Of a DNA stretch of 64,000 nt, positions 54,361 through 62,186 are shown in pieces. Position 1 is the stretch's first letter. Every line of letters starts with the position of its first letter. The stretch covers positions 1 to 64,000 of the forward strand of contig CANGIT010000005.1 in assembly GCA_947454155.1 (NCBI GenBank), given 5' to 3'. This DNA comes from Chitinophagaceae bacterium. Lineage in GTDB: Bacteria; Bacteroidota; Bacteroidia; Chitinophagales; Chitinophagaceae. Under the pieces are notes generated by a model, which was not told the origin of the DNA, ran no database searches, and saw only the letters and a list, made by a program, of their open reading frames with translations. Made by a program: the position numbers and the translations under genes.

Positions 54361-55671
54361 ATGAAACATTATCTCTTATCCATCGTCTTGATGGGCTGTC
54401 TTGTTGGTTTTAAGCCAACGAAATCTGAAGCGCAAGTGCAGGTCAGTTTTCAATTATTTTATGATGATTTGAGTCCTTATGGCAACTGGTTTCACCATAA
54501 CACTTACGGATACGTATGGAAGCCTGAGCTGTCGGGCAATTTTTTTCCATATGGCAGTAACGGTTATTGGGTTTATACTGAAGCGGGCTGGACCTGGTAT
54601 TCTGATTATCGTTGGGGCTGGGCTCCATTTCATTATGGGAAATGGTTTTACGATGAATATTACGGATGGGTTTGGGTACCCGGATACGAGTGGGCGCCGG
54701 CCTGGGTGGTTTGGCGTTCATGCAATGGCTACTATGGCTGGACGCCATGGGAACCGGGCATCAGCATTAATTTCGCCTTCAGCAACAATTATCATCAGCA
54801 ACATCAGCAATGGAGATTCATTCGCAACAGAGATCTGGGAAGAAGAGATATGGAAAAAAGGATAACCGGCTTCGGATCTTATGTTAACTTGTTGAATAAA
54901 TCTTCAGTGATTGAAAACAGGCAAGCGGATCATCACAATAGTATTTATCATGCCGGGCCCTTCAGAAAAGAAGTAGAAAAAATTACGCAAAAAAAATTGA
55001 GCCCCTGGGTAATTAAAGAAACCAACACTCCTTCTCAAAGCATCAGAAAAAACAACATGGTTATTTTTCGGCCCCAATTCAATGAAGCACAAAACAACAA
55101 TGTAGTGGCGGCACCAAAAAAGGTATTGAATTGGAATCAGCCCAAAACAGAAATTGTACCTGTTCGCGAGGAGCATCATCCCGTGAAACAAATGCCTGCG
55201 AATGAGCCTGAAAACAACAAGCCTAAAATGGAAAATCCGCAACATCAACCTACTGTCATCACGCCAAAACAACCTGCAGGACACGAAGTACAGGCACCTG
55301 TAAAAGTTGAAGCACCGTTTCCTCCCAAAAAAGAAATGCAAAACAATCCACCCGTTATCACACCCAAACAACCTGATGTTCCGGTGAAACAAGTTCCGAA
55401 AGAAGAACGTCAGCCAATGAACATTCCATCTCATGTTAATCCTTTAAAAGAAAGACCGGAAAAACAACAACCGGTTGTTCCTCAGCCGCGGAAGGAAGCT
55501 CCGGTGTTGCAAAGGCCTATGGCACAACCGCGTGAAGTCGCACCTCCTGCACGTAACGTACAACAACCACAAGTGAAACCGGTGACGCCGTCAAGAAACT
55601 TTCAACAGCCCGAAAAAAGACAGGAACCAGTTAAAAACAAACCACAGAAAAAAGAGAAAAGAGATTCTTGA
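54361..55671 (+). CDS. DUF6600 family exported protein with disordered Pro/Gln-rich tail
   Basis: Starting at MKHYLLSIVLMGCLVGFKPTKSEAQ gives 436 residues with a signal peptide. Residues about 30-140 are aromatic repeats of the YGxWxxxxxYGYVW and GWAPFHYGKWFYDEYYGWVWVPGYEWAPAWV type that mark DUF6600. The second half (from about 220) is low-complexity, rich in Pro, Gln, Lys and Asn (KQPAGHEVQAPVKVEAP, PQKKEKRDS end) and should be unfolded. The function of the family is unknown; an envelope location is expected. It converges with the PolX-like gene 8 nt later. Confidence 0.85.
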   Translation: MKHYLLSIVLMGCLVGFKPTKSEAQVQVSFQLFYDDLSPYGNWFHHNTYGYVWKPELSGNFFPYGSNGYWVYTEAGWTWYSDYRWGWAPFHYGKWFYDEYYGWVWVPGYEWAPAWVVWRSCNGYYGWTPWEPGISINFAFSNNYHQQHQQWRFIRNRDLGRRDMEKRITGFGSYVNLLNKSSVIENRQADHHNSIYHAGPFRKEVEKITQKKLSPWVIKETNTPSQSIRKNNMVIFRPQFNEAQNNNVVAAPKKVLNWNQPKTEIVPVREEHHPVKQMPANEPENNKPKMENPQHQPTVITPKQPAGHEVQAPVKVEAPFPPKKEMQNNPPVITPKQPDVPVKQVPKEERQPMNIPSHVNPLKERPEKQQPVVPQPRKEAPVLQRPMAQPREVAPPARNVQQPQVKPVTPSRNFQQPEKRQEPVKNKPQKKEKRDS

Positions 55672-55679
55672 TTTTTTGT

Positions 55680-56708
55680 TCATTTCAGGAGGGCAGCGCT
55701 GAATTCATTTTTACCCCGTCTGTCCTCCGGATGAATGAAGTGAAGTCCTACACAACGATAGACTTCTTCTTCTGTTTTTCCGGCAAGTTGTTGTCCCGAT
55801 TTTATTTCATAAACACCATACTCATTAATTTTCAATCCTCGTTTTTTAGCCATCAGCCGCAGTTGAATGTTATGTTCTTTGGATCCGGTGAAATATAAAA
55901 GAGCCGCACCATAAGAAGTATCCTCAACGATTCTGAAATCGGCCTGCATGTTTTTATCTTTCAAAATGACACTGAGTTTTGTATCGCCCATGGATAATAT
56001 TTTTCTAACAACGGTCAAATGAGCGATGGATGAAATGACCAACAACTTTTTTTCTTTACGACAAGACACGACGATATCTATGTCGCCTATAGTTTCCTTT
56101 TTTCTCCTTATGCTGCCGGCCACCGCGCATCTTAGGATGTCTTTGACACCAGACACCTGTTTCAATAATTCAATAGCCATTTTATTTGCGTCTTCAAAAG
56201 GAAGCCTTTCTTTATGAACGGCAACCAATTTTATTGCTTCCAATAAAAGCGCCTCTTTTGCCTTGGCGATTCCTTTTATTTTATGGAGTTGGCCATCATC
56301 GATCTTTTGTTGTAACTCTTCAATTTTTTCAATGTGAAACGCATCATGTACATGCCGAATGGTAGCTGCACCTATGCCCTCCTTATCCATCAGTTTGAGC
56401 AGTTCTACCGGCACTGACTTCTTCAGTTTTTCGTAAGTTTCTATTTTTCCCGTTTGAACATACTCAATGATTTTTTCGGCTATACTTTCTCCAATACCCT
56501 TCAATGCATCCAGTCGTTGAATATCATTGCCGTAACTTTCAACAGGTTCCTGAAGGTTGGCAATAGTTTTAGCGGCCGTATCATAGGCAATTGATCGAAA
56601 GCGCTCTGCCACACCTAAATATTGGTAACACTTCGACATGTCTTTGAAAATCGCAGACAGTTCTTTATTTGTATCCAGCGTAGCTTCAATGGTGGCGGCT
56701 GTATTCAT
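55680..56708 (-). CDS. Family X DNA polymerase core without PHP domain
   Basis: Starting at MNTAATIEATLDTNKEL gives 342 residues. Helix-hairpin-helix motifs LDALKGIGESIAEKI, LMDKEGIGAATIRHV and HKIKGIAKAKEALLL occupy about 60-180. The nucleotidyltransferase part has IGDIDIVVS (two catalytic Asp, near 220) and ADFRIV (third Asp, near 268), then the thumb (GSKEHNIQLRLMAKKRGLKINEYGVY). Bacterial PolX proteins normally run to about 570 residues with a C-terminal PHP exonuclease. This one stops cleanly at the end of the thumb (RRGKNEFSAALLK). All three metal-binding Asp are kept, so polymerase activity is plausible in repair. Confidence 0.88.
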   Translation of the reverse strand: MNTAATIEATLDTNKELSAIFKDMSKCYQYLGVAERFRSIAYDTAAKTIANLQEPVESYGNDIQRLDALKGIGESIAEKIIEYVQTGKIETYEKLKKSVPVELLKLMDKEGIGAATIRHVHDAFHIEKIEELQQKIDDGQLHKIKGIAKAKEALLLEAIKLVAVHKERLPFEDANKMAIELLKQVSGVKDILRCAVAGSIRRKKETIGDIDIVVSCRKEKKLLVISSIAHLTVVRKILSMGDTKLSVILKDKNMQADFRIVEDTSYGAALLYFTGSKEHNIQLRLMAKKRGLKINEYGVYEIKSGQQLAGKTEEEVYRCVGLHFIHPEDRRGKNEFSAALLK

Positions 56709-56723
56709 CTTTTTACAACAATT

Positions 56724-56751
56724 AAAAAAGGGCAGGAAATTAATCCCGCCC
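56724..56751 (-). terminator. Terminator-like hairpin in the leader of the PolX-like gene
   Basis: On the minus strand GGGCGGG, an 8-nt loop and CCTGCCC (one G-U pair, 56751-56730) are followed by six T (56729-56724), ending 15 nt before the ATG. No gene ends just upstream on this strand, so it looks like an attenuator or a remnant terminator. Confidence 0.55.
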
Positions 56752-57106
56752 CTGTTCAATCGGATCAGTCTTCACGGCTTTTTACCGCCGCTATGCTGAA
56801 GCAATCTGCTTATAATCAAATCGACCATCCATCAAATTTGCATTGTTAAGTTGCATCACGAAAAACAGTTTATTGTCCAATTAAAACGTTTATGTCTGTC
56901 TCTCTTTTCTGACCGGATGTCTCTCTAATCAAACTTGAACAAATATAGTGTACCAACTAACGTTTATTAATGTTCGACGATAGCCGATAGACTGAGTGTG
57001 ATCAGTTTAGTTTTCGGGTATGGTTTGTTGCTCCTTGAATATCATTTCACTTGAGAAGTTTCATCATTCTCATCTCAACTTCTCTGTATTACCTTGAAAT
57101 AAAAAA
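56752..57106. other. Divergent intergenic region, AT-rich
   Basis: This 355-bp stretch lies between the PolX-like gene (minus) and a small plus-strand gene, so both promoters should lie here. I see no ORF, RNA gene or clear palindrome. The AT content is high around 56940-57050. Confidence 0.45.
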
Positions 57107-57514
57107 ATGCATATTGACATCAACGACAACACCAGGCTTAAAACTATACAAAAAGTATTTTCTGATTATTATCCCAATTTATCTCTCGAATTTTTTCTTG
57201 AGCATCATGATCGCTATGAAGAGTCGGCTGAAAAAGACCGAATTCATCCTAATAAAAAATTGAGTGAGGTGAAGAAGACACATCTTTCCACGTTGCTGGA
57301 AATACAACCCTTTTATAAGGTAAAAGACCTTGAAAAAGAGTTTGAAAAGAAAATCGGCATTGCTGTGCAAGTGATGAAAAAAGAAAAAGAAAAATGGGAA
57401 CAAAGCACAGGTCTGGACAACTTATGCCTGAAAGACCTCAATATCTTAGGCAGGAATTCTTCGGATGAATTTATTGTTACAGATTATGATGAGAGTTTTG
57501 ATGAGGAATACTGA
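57107..57514 (+). CDS. Hypothetical small acidic protein
   Basis: The 135-residue soluble protein is highly charged, with a predicted helix-strand opening (LKTIQKVFSDYYPNLSLEFFLEHHDRYEESAEKD), a Lys/Glu-rich middle (VKDLEKEFEKKIGIAVQVMKKEKEKWEQST) and a strongly acidic end (SDEFIVTDYDESFDEEY). No family is recognised. It is followed 103 nt later by another small gene, and the two may work together. Confidence 0.7.
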   Translation: MHIDINDNTRLKTIQKVFSDYYPNLSLEFFLEHHDRYEESAEKDRIHPNKKLSEVKKTHLSTLLEIQPFYKVKDLEKEFEKKIGIAVQVMKKEKEKWEQSTGLDNLCLKDLNILGRNSSDEFIVTDYDESFDEEY

Positions 57515-57617
57515 AGACTGATAATTATCAGTACCCTCTCTGATGATAGTCACAACCTGCAAGTGGGTTCGAAAATACTTTTGAGTCCTATTTCAATCAC
57601 AAAATAAATAATCAAAT

Positions 57618-57998
57618 ATGTCTTACACCAATGTATTGCAAATGGGCAACAAGCATCAAGAGATGATCAAGCTGGCCGATTTTTACGACAAAGAGATTGA
57701 CTTCATGAAAGGATTGCTGAAAGAGGTGGTGTCAAAAAATACCGCTAAAGAAATGACTACCGAGGCTGAACATTTTCAAAATCAATTCCTGATCCAGCAA
57801 AGAAATATTGAAGAAAGCAAAAAACGAGTGGAAAGCAATCAACACTTGGCATACATCGATGCTAAAGAGCATGCCGGCAAGATTGATACCGCTTTGTTGA
57901 CCGATGAAGCGGATATATCAACAGAATTGAACGGTATAGAGAAAATCATTCTGGAGTTGCGCCACAACTTCAAGTTGTTTTTGGTGAAGTGGATGTAA
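57618..57998 (+). CDS. Hypothetical small helical protein
   Basis: The 126-residue protein is almost entirely helical and charged, with heptad-like patterns suggesting a coiled coil or helical bundle (MIKLADFYDKEIDFMKGLLKEVVSK, QRNIEESKKRVESN, IEKIILELRHNFKLFLVKWM). No Cys and no signal are present. Function is unknown. A clear terminator lies 80 bp downstream, so it ends a transcript. Confidence 0.72.
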   Translation: MSYTNVLQMGNKHQEMIKLADFYDKEIDFMKGLLKEVVSKNTAKEMTTEAEHFQNQFLIQQRNIEESKKRVESNQHLAYIDAKEHAGKIDTALLTDEADISTELNGIEKIILELRHNFKLFLVKWM

Positions 57999-58077
57999 TC
58001 ATTAGTTATCAGGAGAAAAGTAACAGTGGCGAAAGAAAGGCATTAGAGCCCATCTTCAGCTATAGCAAAAAGTACAA

Positions 58078-58118
58078 CCGGCAGGATTCAAACAATTGAA
58101 TGTTGCCGGTTTTATTTT
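58078..58118 (+). terminator. Rho-independent terminator after the helical-protein gene
   Basis: A two-part stem (CCGGCA / TGCCGG, 58078-58083 and 58104-58109; inner ATTCAA / TTGAAT, 58086-58091 and 58096-58101) is followed by TTTTATTTT. It is oriented for the plus-strand gene ending at 57998. Confidence 0.8.
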
Positions 58119-58200
58119 GAAAGCATGAACTGATTTCAAGAGGTGATGAAGAAATATCAGTGAATGAAAGTTGAAATTTGATTAAAAGGGCAGAAATTCA

Positions 58201-58224
58201 CTTTCGTGATTTAAATCACGAAAG
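58201..58224. promoter_or_regulatory. Perfect 24-bp palindrome with CRP/FNR-like core
   Basis: The 24 bases read CTTTCGTGATTT followed by its exact reverse complement. The centre GTGATTTAAATCAC fits the GTGA-N6-TCAC pattern of CRP/FNR-family operators. It lies 88 bp before the tRNA, in a region with no gene, and downstream of a terminator, so it probably controls the tRNA-repeat transcript or is a hairpin. Which protein binds it cannot be read from the sequence. Confidence 0.6.
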
Positions 58225-58311
58225 CGGTAATTTTATTTTTTTCAATATTTCAATTTGATTACGCCCTCTTCATTTTGTCAGCAATTTTTTGACCCTTAAT
58301 TTTACATCCCC

Positions 58312-58386
58312 GGAATCTTAGCTCAGTTGGTTTAGAGCATCACGTCGACAACGTGAGGGTCACTGGTTCGAGCCCAGTAGGTTCCA
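58312..58386 (+). tRNA. tRNA-Val(GAC)
   Basis: The 75-nt cloverleaf folds fully: acceptor GGAATCT/AGGTTCC (7 bp), D-stem GCTC/GAGC, anticodon stem TCACG/CGTGA, T-stem ACTGG/CCAGT with loop TTCGAGC, and discriminator A at 58386. The anticodon loop TCGACAA gives GAC, so valine. Position 33, nearly always U, reads C here. CCA is not encoded. It begins the composite repeat array, whose units each carry the last 13 nt of this tRNA. Confidence 0.85.
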
Positions 58387-58882
58387 CTTAGTGTGATTGT
58401 TTCTTTGGGTACAGTTTCATAGTATCTAGACCCAGACAACGAAGTTCGTCTGCGGTCCAGTAGGTTCCACAACATGTGCTCATTTTTTTGAAATGGTTAT
58501 ATTGCAGTCAGACCCAGACAAAGAAGTTCGTCTGTGGTCCAGTAGGTTCCACTTAGTGTGATTGTTTCTTTGGGTACAGTTTTATAGTATCTAAACCCAG
58601 ACAACGAAGTTCGTCTGCGGTCTAGTAGGTTCCACAACATGTGCTCATTTTTTTTGAAATGGTTATATTGCAGTCAGACCCAGACAACGAAGTTCGTCTG
58701 CGGTCCAGTAGGTTCCACTTAGTGTGATTGTTTCTTTGGGTACAGTTTCATAGTATCTAGACCCAGACAACGAAGTTTGTCTGCGGTCCAGTAGGTTCCA
58801 CAACATCTGCTCATTTTTTTGAAACGATTTTATTGCAGTCAGACCCAGACAACGAAGTTCGTCTGTGGTCCAGTAGGTTCCA
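58387..58882 (+). repeat. tRNA-linked composite repeat array, six units A-B-A-B-A-B
   Basis: After the tRNA, the 13-nt tRNA end CCAGTAGGTTCCA returns (one copy with a single change) with last bases at 58469, 58551, 58634, 58717, 58800 and 58882, 82-83 bp apart. Units alternate between type A, opening cttagtgtgattgtttcttt, and type B, opening caacatgtgctcattttttt. All six share a ~43-nt end that contains a hairpin: GACC-CAGAC, a 10-nt loop, GTCTG-GGTC with one bulged base, then the tRNA piece. Differences between copies fall mostly in the loop, bulge or spacer. A stem-loop closes the array. No ORF fits. The plan resembles E. coli tyrT/rtT, without sequence similarity that I can see. Confidence 0.9.
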
Positions 58883-58883
58883 G

Positions 58884-58925
58884 AAACACATTAGCCCACC
58901 ATTTAAACGGTGGGCTAATGTGTTT
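58884..58925. terminator. Long perfect stem-loop closing the repeat array
   Basis: A 17-bp perfect stem (AAACACATTAGCCCACC and its complement, 58884-58900 and 58909-58925) with an 8-nt loop starts one base after the last repeat. The T run is weak in both directions. It may end the tRNA-repeat transcript, and also the minus-strand NagX-like gene that stops at 58952. Confidence 0.7.
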
Positions 58926-58951
58926 GTACGGCGAATGGGTAGCTTTTTTCA

Positions 58952-60085
58952 TCAAACTCTTACATACCATTTTTTCTTATCCATCACATAGCCAACCAGC
59001 CAGCACACCATCATAAAACTCAGTGCAAAAACCAGCGAACCCCAATTACCTCCTATAGGCTCAAACACTTTACTGTAGACGACCCTGAAATAATTGGTAG
59101 CTGGATTGGAAGCATCTGTTCTCAGAAAATACAACATGGTAGCTCCCAGTTCAGACAACAAATAAATCACAATTGGATTTCTTCCGAAAACTTCAAAGAA
59201 ATAAGTCCATTTAGTTTTTTTTCTGAAATCAATGATATAAATGATGATCGATATGATGAGACAATCCAATCCCACTGTATGCAAAACGTAAGAACTTGTC
59301 CACAATTTTTTATTGATGGGAAAAACGAGATCCCAGCAGTAAGCGCCCAACAATAACAGGGCTCCGATGATCAATAATTTTGACAAGGTTTCGTAAGTGA
59401 CTCCCTTTTCCTGTAAATATTTTCCTACCCAAAAACCACCCACCACATTAGCAATCGCAGGCATGGTGCTCAACAATCCTTCGGGATCAAAAGCCACCCC
59501 CTCGCCTTGGTACATGTGATTTTCTCCAATCAGCCACTTATCAACCATAAATCCAAAATTGGTTTGCATGCCCATATAATCGTTTCCTCCGAAGGCCACC
59601 AAAAGCATCCAGTACAACAACAAGAAGATGATGCTGATGATCAACGCAGCCTTAGGTTTGAAATAATGAATCAACAAAGCACCGATGCCATAACATAAGG
59701 CGATTCTTTGCAAAACCCCAAATATTCTGGTTTTGACCAAAGGATTGGCCACCAGCTCTCCGGCTTCGTTCCACCAAACAAATGGAAACCAATACATGAG
59801 ATACCCTAACAGAAAAATAATGAATGTTCTCTTGATGATTTTCCATAAAACCATTGATTCAGGAAGACCTTCCCATTTGTTCATCACAAAACTCATGGCA
59901 TTGCCTACGGCAAATAAGAAAGAAGGAAACACCAGGTCGGTGGGCGTAAATCCATTCCATTTGGCATGCAATAGAGGAGAAAATGTGGTGTCGCCATTTC
60001 CGGGTGTATTCACTATGATCATCAGGCAGATGGTCATTCCTCTGAAAACATCCAAGGCGGTAAACCGTTGATTAATAGTACTCAT
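58952..60085 (-). CDS. NagX/DUF5009-like membrane acyltransferase
   Basis: The 377-residue protein has about ten membrane segments. The start RFTALDVFRGMTICLMIIVNTPGN and the conserved WNGFTPTDLVFPSFLFAVGNAMSF place it in the family of the human lysosomal heparan-alpha-glucosaminide N-acetyltransferase and bacterial NagX proteins. RIFGVLQRIALCYGIGALL is also typical. These proteins are thought to move acyl groups across the inner membrane onto sugars such as glucosamine. It is divergent from the Gfo/Idh/MocA gene with 356 bp between them. Confidence 0.88.
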   Translation of the reverse strand: MSTINQRFTALDVFRGMTICLMIIVNTPGNGDTTFSPLLHAKWNGFTPTDLVFPSFLFAVGNAMSFVMNKWEGLPESMVLWKIIKRTFIIFLLGYLMYWFPFVWWNEAGELVANPLVKTRIFGVLQRIALCYGIGALLIHYFKPKAALIISIIFLLLYWMLLVAFGGNDYMGMQTNFGFMVDKWLIGENHMYQGEGVAFDPEGLLSTMPAIANVVGGFWVGKYLQEKGVTYETLSKLLIIGALLLLGAYCWDLVFPINKKLWTSSYVLHTVGLDCLIISIIIYIIDFRKKTKWTYFFEVFGRNPIVIYLLSELGATMLYFLRTDASNPATNYFRVVYSKVFEPIGGNWGSLVFALSFMMVCWLVGYVMDKKKWYVRV

Positions 60086-60218
60086 TTTTTATAGTTGTGT
60101 AGATACAAATTAATACAAATTTGATTTCCAGATTGATTTTTCTATGACGAAGGAACACAATGATATCGTTGAGATCTCTGTTCAATGCTTTTTTAAATTT
60201 TTGACTCGCGATTTATTT

Positions 60219-60374
60219 ACCACTAAGAACAAAAAGGAAACACAAGGCACACAATCATTTCATGGTGATCTTTGTGTGATTCTTTGTGATCTTTGTGGTT
60301 CTTCTTTTGCTTACCACTAAGTACACGAAGGAAACACGAAGTACACAACCTTTTCATGGGATCTTTGTGGTTAA
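60219..60374. repeat. Dispersed-type intergenic repeats (accactaag/ctttgtggtt words)
   Basis: Two related blocks occur in this 356-bp gap: accactaagaacaaaaagg with following aaacacaagg, and accactaagtacacgaagg with aaacacgaag. Each is followed by ttttcatgg and ctttgtggtt-type words. The left and right words are partly complementary, so an RNA from here could fold back. I see no ORF or RNA gene. The promoters of the flanking divergent genes should also lie here. Confidence 0.7.
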
Positions 60375-60441
60375 AATTATCCGGGTTGAGTTTTTGCACT
60401 CCAACCCGAAATTCCTAACTTGATCAACTAAAAATAATCAC

Positions 60442-61809
60442 ATGTCCAAACCATGGTCGCGCAGAGATGCGCTTAGAGCACTCGGATTAACGGCAGGCAG
60501 CTTACTACCCATCTCAACATGGGCCACCACAAATGAAGAAGGTCTTCCCATTCTTTTACCCACCGAAAAAGTTGAGGTTGAAAAAGCCATTACCGTCATC
60601 ACTCTTGGCGCGGGTAACAGAGGGAATGTTTATGGTAATTATGCACTTAAATATCCCGAACAGCTCGACATTATCGGTGTGGCCGAACCCATTGCCATTC
60701 GGAACGAACGTTATGCCGCAAAACACAACATCATCCCCGAAAATTGTTTCAACACCTGGGAAGATGTTTTCAAGCGTCCAAAATTTGCCGATGCGGTCAT
60801 CATCTCTACGCCCGATCAGCTGCATTATGGACCCTGCATGAAAGCATTAGAAATGGGCTATGATGTGTTACTCGAAAAACCCATCTCACCCAGCGAGGAG
60901 GAATGCAGGAACATACTCCAACTGGCCAAAAATACCGGACGTATCGTAGCCGTTTGTCATGTGCTGCGCTACGCACCCTACTTTATCAAGCTTCGCGAAC
61001 TCATGCACAGCGGCGCCATCGGCGAAGTAATCAGCATTCAGCATATGGAACCTATCGGTCACGTACACATGAGCCATTCTTATGTGCGCGGTGTATGGCA
61101 CGACAGCAAAAAAAACACACCCATTATTCTGGCCAAATCCTGCCACGACCTCGATATCATCCGCTGGCTGGTGGGTAAATCTTGTAAAAATGTACAAGCC
61201 TACGGATCATTGAAATGGTTCAAAGAATCCAATGCCCCAGAAGGCAGCACCAACCGCTGTACAGATGGTTGTGCCATTGAAGGTTCATGTCCATATTCTG
61301 CTTTAAGAATTTACTATCGCAACCGCTCCTGGCTGCATCATTTCGATTTACCCGAAGATAAAGAACAACAGGGCGAGGTGATCATGAAATATCTGAAAGA
61401 AAGCAACTTTGGCAAATGTGTGTATCAAATGGACAATGACCAGCCGGATCATTATACCACCAACCTTTTGTTTGATGAAGACGTGACCGCCAGTTTCAAC
61501 ATGGAAGCGTTCACTTCTTACGAAGGAAGGAGAACCCGCGTGATGGGCAGCATGGGTGATATTGTTGGCGATATGACCTCATTTACTTTGACCGATTTTC
61601 GCACGGGCGAAAAAACCGAATGGAAAGAAACTTCAGATATGCATGGCGGTGGCGACTGGCGACTGGTAGCCAACTGGATTCAAGCCATTTCCAAAAAAGA
61701 TCCTTCTCTACTCACCTCTACCATCGACCAATCCATCGAAAGCCATATCATAGGTTTCATGGCCGAAGAAAGCCGGAAGTCGAAAAAGGTAATGGAAGTG
61801 AAGATGTGA
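60442..61809 (+). CDS. Tat-exported Gfo/Idh/MocA family oxidoreductase
   Basis: The 455-residue protein starts with a twin-arginine signal (SRRDALRALGLTAGSLL). An NAD-binding Rossmann part follows (ITLGAGNRGNVYG near 54, EKPISPSEEE near 145) and a C-terminal domain with GHVHMSHSYVRGVW and AKSCHDLDIIRWLVG. An unusual Cys cluster (NRCTDGCAIEGSCPYSAL, near 270-290) may bind metal. Exported members of this family include GH109-type glycosidases that use bound NAD, so a glycosidase role is possible. The divergent neighbour is a sugar acyltransferase. Confidence 0.88.
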   Translation: MSKPWSRRDALRALGLTAGSLLPISTWATTNEEGLPILLPTEKVEVEKAITVITLGAGNRGNVYGNYALKYPEQLDIIGVAEPIAIRNERYAAKHNIIPENCFNTWEDVFKRPKFADAVIISTPDQLHYGPCMKALEMGYDVLLEKPISPSEEECRNILQLAKNTGRIVAVCHVLRYAPYFIKLRELMHSGAIGEVISIQHMEPIGHVHMSHSYVRGVWHDSKKNTPIILAKSCHDLDIIRWLVGKSCKNVQAYGSLKWFKESNAPEGSTNRCTDGCAIEGSCPYSALRIYYRNRSWLHHFDLPEDKEQQGEVIMKYLKESNFGKCVYQMDNDQPDHYTTNLLFDEDVTASFNMEAFTSYEGRRTRVMGSMGDIVGDMTSFTLTDFRTGEKTEWKETSDMHGGGDWRLVANWIQAISKKDPSLLTSTIDQSIESHIIGFMAEESRKSKKVMEVKM

Positions 61810-62186
61810 TGACGGAAAAAGCATGTAGTTTATTAGTCGGTATTTTCTGTTAGCTCAAAGCGTAAACAAAGGGCTAACAAAAAGGACTTAAATGCAAATC
61901 TGTCACGAAATTTTTTAAAATTCTTTTTGATTATTATTTCCATTTATGTTTCTCAGAAGTTCAAAAGGGTCAGAGATTATTATTAAATGCTCAGCTACCG
62001 AAACCTCTGAAACGTTTCAAACCCTTAAACTTCTTTAATATCCCTCCTCTCCATCAAAACCTACACCCTATTCTTCTCAGCTGCCCAACCGATATATTGG
62101 AATATTTTTAGGGATTGGCCCTCGTTTTACATGCATTATTTTACATTCATTATTTTACATTTATTATTTTCTTTAACTTCCCCCTC
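61810..62186. other. Intergenic region with a small tandem repeat
   Basis: This 377-bp gap holds an imperfect hairpin near 61850-61880 (GTTAGC / GCTAAC with a long loop), a palindromic word GAAACGTTTC near 62009, and three 14-bp copies of acat(g/t)(c/t)attatttt at 62129-62170 just before the DUF2721 start. No ORF or RNA gene is supported. Confidence 0.6.

Noticed and set aside
58387-58882. CRISPR array
   Set aside because: Repeats are regularly spaced, but the sequences between the conserved ends are only two alternating types, not unique spacers, and no cas gene is in the window.
62004-62016. GAAACGTTTC as a third strong LacI operator
   Set aside because: It lacks the outer GC pairs and lies before a DUF2721 gene with no link to sugar use, so chance is likelier.
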